A program made the position numbers and the translations under genes. From Lysobacteraceae bacterium (GTDB lineage Bacteria; Pseudomonadota; Gammaproteobacteria; Xanthomonadales; Rhodanobacteraceae), in NCBI GenBank assembly GCA_004143945.1, contig SEHB01000005.1:147081-211080 (forward strand): a DNA stretch of 64,000 nt, in the 5' to 3' direction. The notes beneath the pieces were generated by a model that was not told the origin of the DNA, did not search any database, and was given only the letters and a program-made list of their open reading frames with translations. This document shows positions 61,379 to 64,000 of the stretch, one piece after another (positions within the stretch are counted from its first letter, which is position 1; each line of letters opens with the position of its first letter).

Positions 61379-63267
61379 GTGGCTGGACTCGCCGCGGCGA
61401 TCGCGAAGGCACGCACGGGTTCGGGCGTCGCACGCTGAAGATCGCGGCAATCGGCCTCGTGCTCGTCGGCATCCTGCTGACCGCTTTCGAGTTCGTGCTG
61501 CTGCAACGCGAATTCGAGCGCTCCGCGCAGATCCTCTCGCGCGTGACGGCGATCCATTCCGCGGCCCCGGTGGTGTTCAGCGACGCGCCCGCGGCGCAGG
61601 AGACGCTGGCCGCGCTCGCCGTGCAGCCGAACCTCGAGGCCGCCGCGATCTTCGCCAGCGACGGCAGTCGGCTCGCCGCGTTCACGCGCGACGAGCAAGA
61701 TGCGATCGCCGACGCGCGCGCGCCCGCCCACGCAGACCCCTGGCGACGCATCGTCGCGATTGCCCCGATCGTCGCCGGCGGCCGCGGCGTCGGCACCGTC
61801 GTGACCCGCTTCGGGCTTTCGCAGCTCTACACGCGCATCGCGGCGTTCGCCGGCATGTACGTGCTGGCGGGCTTCGGCACGCTCGCGATCGGGCTGCCGC
61901 TCTGGTGGCGCCTGCGCAAGCAGGTCGTGCACGCGCAGGAGCGCCTGACGCGGCTCGCGCACTACGACTCCACGACCGGGCAGCTCAACCGCAATGCGTT
62001 CAATCGCGACCTCGCACGTTGCGTGGACACCTGCGCCGAGGGTTCGCGCATCGGCCTGATGATTTTGGACATCGACGACTTCAAGGACATCAACGACCGT
62101 TTCGGGCACCACACCGGCGACGACCTGCTGAACCAGTTCGCCGCGCGCCTCGGCAGCATCGTGCGCCATACCGATCGCATCTACCGGCTCGGCGGCGACG
62201 AGTTCGCGGTGCTCGTGCAGCCGATCGCATCGCTCGATGACGTCGCAGCCGTCGCGTCGCGCCTGTTCACGCCGTTCCGTTCGCCGATCGTCATCGACGG
62301 CCATCGCCTGCAGGCGTCGTTCAGCGCGGGCATCAGCCTGTATCCAGACGACGCCGGCGACCTCGATACGCTGGTCGCGCATGCCGACGCCGCGATGTAC
62401 CACGCCAAGCGGCGCGGCAAGAACATGTTCCAGCGCTTCGAACCGAGGATGACCGAGTCGACGCTGCGGAGGCTGCGCCTGCAGGAAGACCTGCGCGAGG
62501 CGCTGCACGACGGCGGTTCTCTCGAGGTCGCGTACCAGCCGCAGTTCGGACGCGACGGCCGCACGATCGAAGGCATGGAGGCGCTGCTGCGCTGGACGCA
62601 CCCCGAACTCGGTCGCATCGCGCCCTCGGAATTCATCCCGCTCGCGGAGGACTGCGGACTCGTGGTGCCACTCGGCCAGTGGGTGCTGCGCACCGCGGTC
62701 GCGCAGGCCGCGCGCTGGCACGCAGCCGGACACCGTCGCCTGCGCATCGCGGTGAACATGTCGGTGCGCCAGATGCAGGATCCCGGGCTGCTGGCGCAGG
62801 TCGACGAAGCGCTCGCCCATTCCGGACTGCGGTCGTCGGCGCTCGAGTTCGAGATCACCGAGAACCTGTTGCTCGAGGACGCGGAAGCCAACATCCGCTT
62901 CATGCACGCGTTGCGCGAGCGCGGGATTGCGCTCGCGATCGACGACTTCGGCAAGGGTTACTCGTCGATGAGCTATCTGCGCCGCCTGCCCGTCACGCGC
63001 CTCAAGATCGACATGGGGTTCGTGCACGACATCCCGGGCAGCGGAGAGTCGATCACGACCGCGATCATCGCGATGGCGCACAGCCTTGCGCTCACGGTCG
63101 TCGCCGAGGGCGTGGAGACCGCGGAGCAGCTCACCTTCCTGCGACGCGCAGGCTGCGATGGACTGCAGGGATTCCTGCTTTGCGCGCCACTCTCCGCGCA
63201 CGAGGCCAGCGCACTGCTGCGTGAGCCCGCGTGCGAGCAGGATGCGAGCGCATGCTCGTCGGCGTGA
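61375..63267 (+). CDS. CHASE8-like sensor / HAMP-like / GGDEF-EAL bifunctional c-di-GMP enzyme
   Basis: GTG start overlapping yfiR-like gene; TM-periplasmic-TM; RHTD I-site, RLGGDEF, EGMEALLRW, DDFGKGYSS, KIDMGF, AEGVET all present. Confidence 0.93.
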   Translation: MSGWTRRGDREGTHGFGRRTLKIAAIGLVLVGILLTAFEFVLLQREFERSAQILSRVTAIHSAAPVVFSDAPAAQETLAALAVQPNLEAAAIFASDGSRLAAFTRDEQDAIADARAPAHADPWRRIVAIAPIVAGGRGVGTVVTRFGLSQLYTRIAAFAGMYVLAGFGTLAIGLPLWWRLRKQVVHAQERLTRLAHYDSTTGQLNRNAFNRDLARCVDTCAEGSRIGLMILDIDDFKDINDRFGHHTGDDLLNQFAARLGSIVRHTDRIYRLGGDEFAVLVQPIASLDDVAAVASRLFTPFRSPIVIDGHRLQASFSAGISLYPDDAGDLDTLVAHADAAMYHAKRRGKNMFQRFEPRMTESTLRRLRLQEDLREALHDGGSLEVAYQPQFGRDGRTIEGMEALLRWTHPELGRIAPSEFIPLAEDCGLVVPLGQWVLRTAVAQAARWHAAGHRRLRIAVNMSVRQMQDPGLLAQVDEALAHSGLRSSALEFEITENLLLEDAEANIRFMHALRERGIALAIDDFGKGYSSMSYLRRLPVTRLKIDMGFVHDIPGSGESITTAIIAMAHSLALTVVAEGVETAEQLTFLRRAGCDGLQGFLLCAPLSAHEASALLREPACEQDASACSSA

Positions 63268-63298
63268 GATCGCCCACGCGGCCAGGTGGTGCGAGCGA

Positions 63299-63979
63299 TC
63301 AGCGGTAGCGCGTCGGATCGGGCACGCGGGCCGCGGCGAATCCCGCGGCGCGCAGGCGGCAGGCGTCGCAGTGCGCGCAGGCGCGGCCGTTTTCGTCGGC
63401 CTGGTAGCAGGAAACGGTCGCGGCGAAGTCGACGCCGAGGCGAACGCCCTCGCGCACGATCTCGTCCTTGCCGAGGTGCATCAAGGGCGCGTGCACGCGC
63501 AGGCGAAGGCCCTCGACGCCGGCCTTGGTCGCGACGTTCGCGAGCCGCTCGAACGCTTCGACGAAGGCGGGCCGACAGTCCGGATAGCCCGAGTAGTCGA
63601 CCGCGTTGACACCGCACCAGATGTCCTGCGAACCGAGCACCTCGGCCCAGCCGAGCGCGACCGACAGCATGATCGTGTTGCGCGCGGGCACGTAGGTGAC
63701 CGGGATGCCCGCACCGCCATCGTCGGGTACGTCGATGTCGTCGGTCAGCGCCGAACCGCCGATGCGGCGCAGGTCGACGTGCACGGTCTTGTGCGCGACG
63801 GCGCCGAGCATCGCGCAGACGCGATCGGATGCTTCGAGTTCCGACGCGTGTCGCTGGCCATAATCGACGCTGAGTGCATGGCAGTCGAATCCGGCCTCGC
63901 GCGCGAGCGCAAGCGTGACGGCGGAATCCATGCCGCCGGAGACGAGGACGACGGCGCGTGGGCGGTGGGTGCTGGACAT
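63299..63979 (-). CDS. queC: 7-cyano-7-deazaguanine synthase
   Basis: [40 protein letters not shown]...[24 protein letters not shown]. Confidence 0.96.
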   Translation of the reverse strand: MSSTHRPRAVVLVSGGMDSAVTLALAREAGFDCHALSVDYGQRHASELEASDRVCAMLGAVAHKTVHVDLRRIGGSALTDDIDVPDDGGAGIPVTYVPARNTIMLSVALGWAEVLGSQDIWCGVNAVDYSGYPDCRPAFVEAFERLANVATKAGVEGLRLRVHAPLMHLGKDEIVREGVRLGVDFAATVSCYQADENGRACAHCDACRLRAAGFAAARVPDPTRYR

Positions 63980-64000
63980 GGTGGGGGGCGAGGCGAGGGG

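Noticed and set aside
60988-63201. 737-aa minus-strand ORF
   Set aside because: Antisense of the GGDEF-EAL gene; shadow ORF.

Overview
High-GC gammaproteobacterial chromosome segment. The gene orders purMN/hda, lptCAB-rpoN-hpf-ptsN-hprK-rapZ-HPr-EI and sufBCDS with a Xanthomonas-type SUF regulator point to Xanthomonadales/Lysobacterales. Most of the window is core genome: SUF Fe-S assembly, amgK-murU, purMN, murA, kdsD-kdsC-lptCAB, rpoN, regulatory PTS, tsaB, queC and one tRNA-Lys. Accessory or less ordinary loci: (1) a probable Fur-controlled iron island, with a siderophore TonB receptor, a PiuC-type dioxygenase and a PepSY/DUF2271/DUF4198/ApbE/flavoreductase operon whose DUF2271 protein carries a flavinylation-like DGVSGAT motif; (2) a TonB receptor - YfiR - CHASE8-like/GGDEF/EAL operon preceded by a near-consensus sigma-54 -24/-12 element; (3) four unrelated secreted beta-proteins sharing a C-terminal '[LI]F.D[GA][FV]E' tail; (4) a dispersed intergenic element foldable into a symmetric four-way cloverleaf; (5) G3N4 heptad arrays, often as inverted arms, at many gene junctions; (6) a 2OG-oxygenase/MBOAT/SGNH/methyltransferase surface-modification cluster. 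I found no rRNA, CRISPR array, transposase, integrase or recognisable defence system. All calls are by eye from sequence; no database search was run. Start codons were refined by hand and may be off by a few codons.
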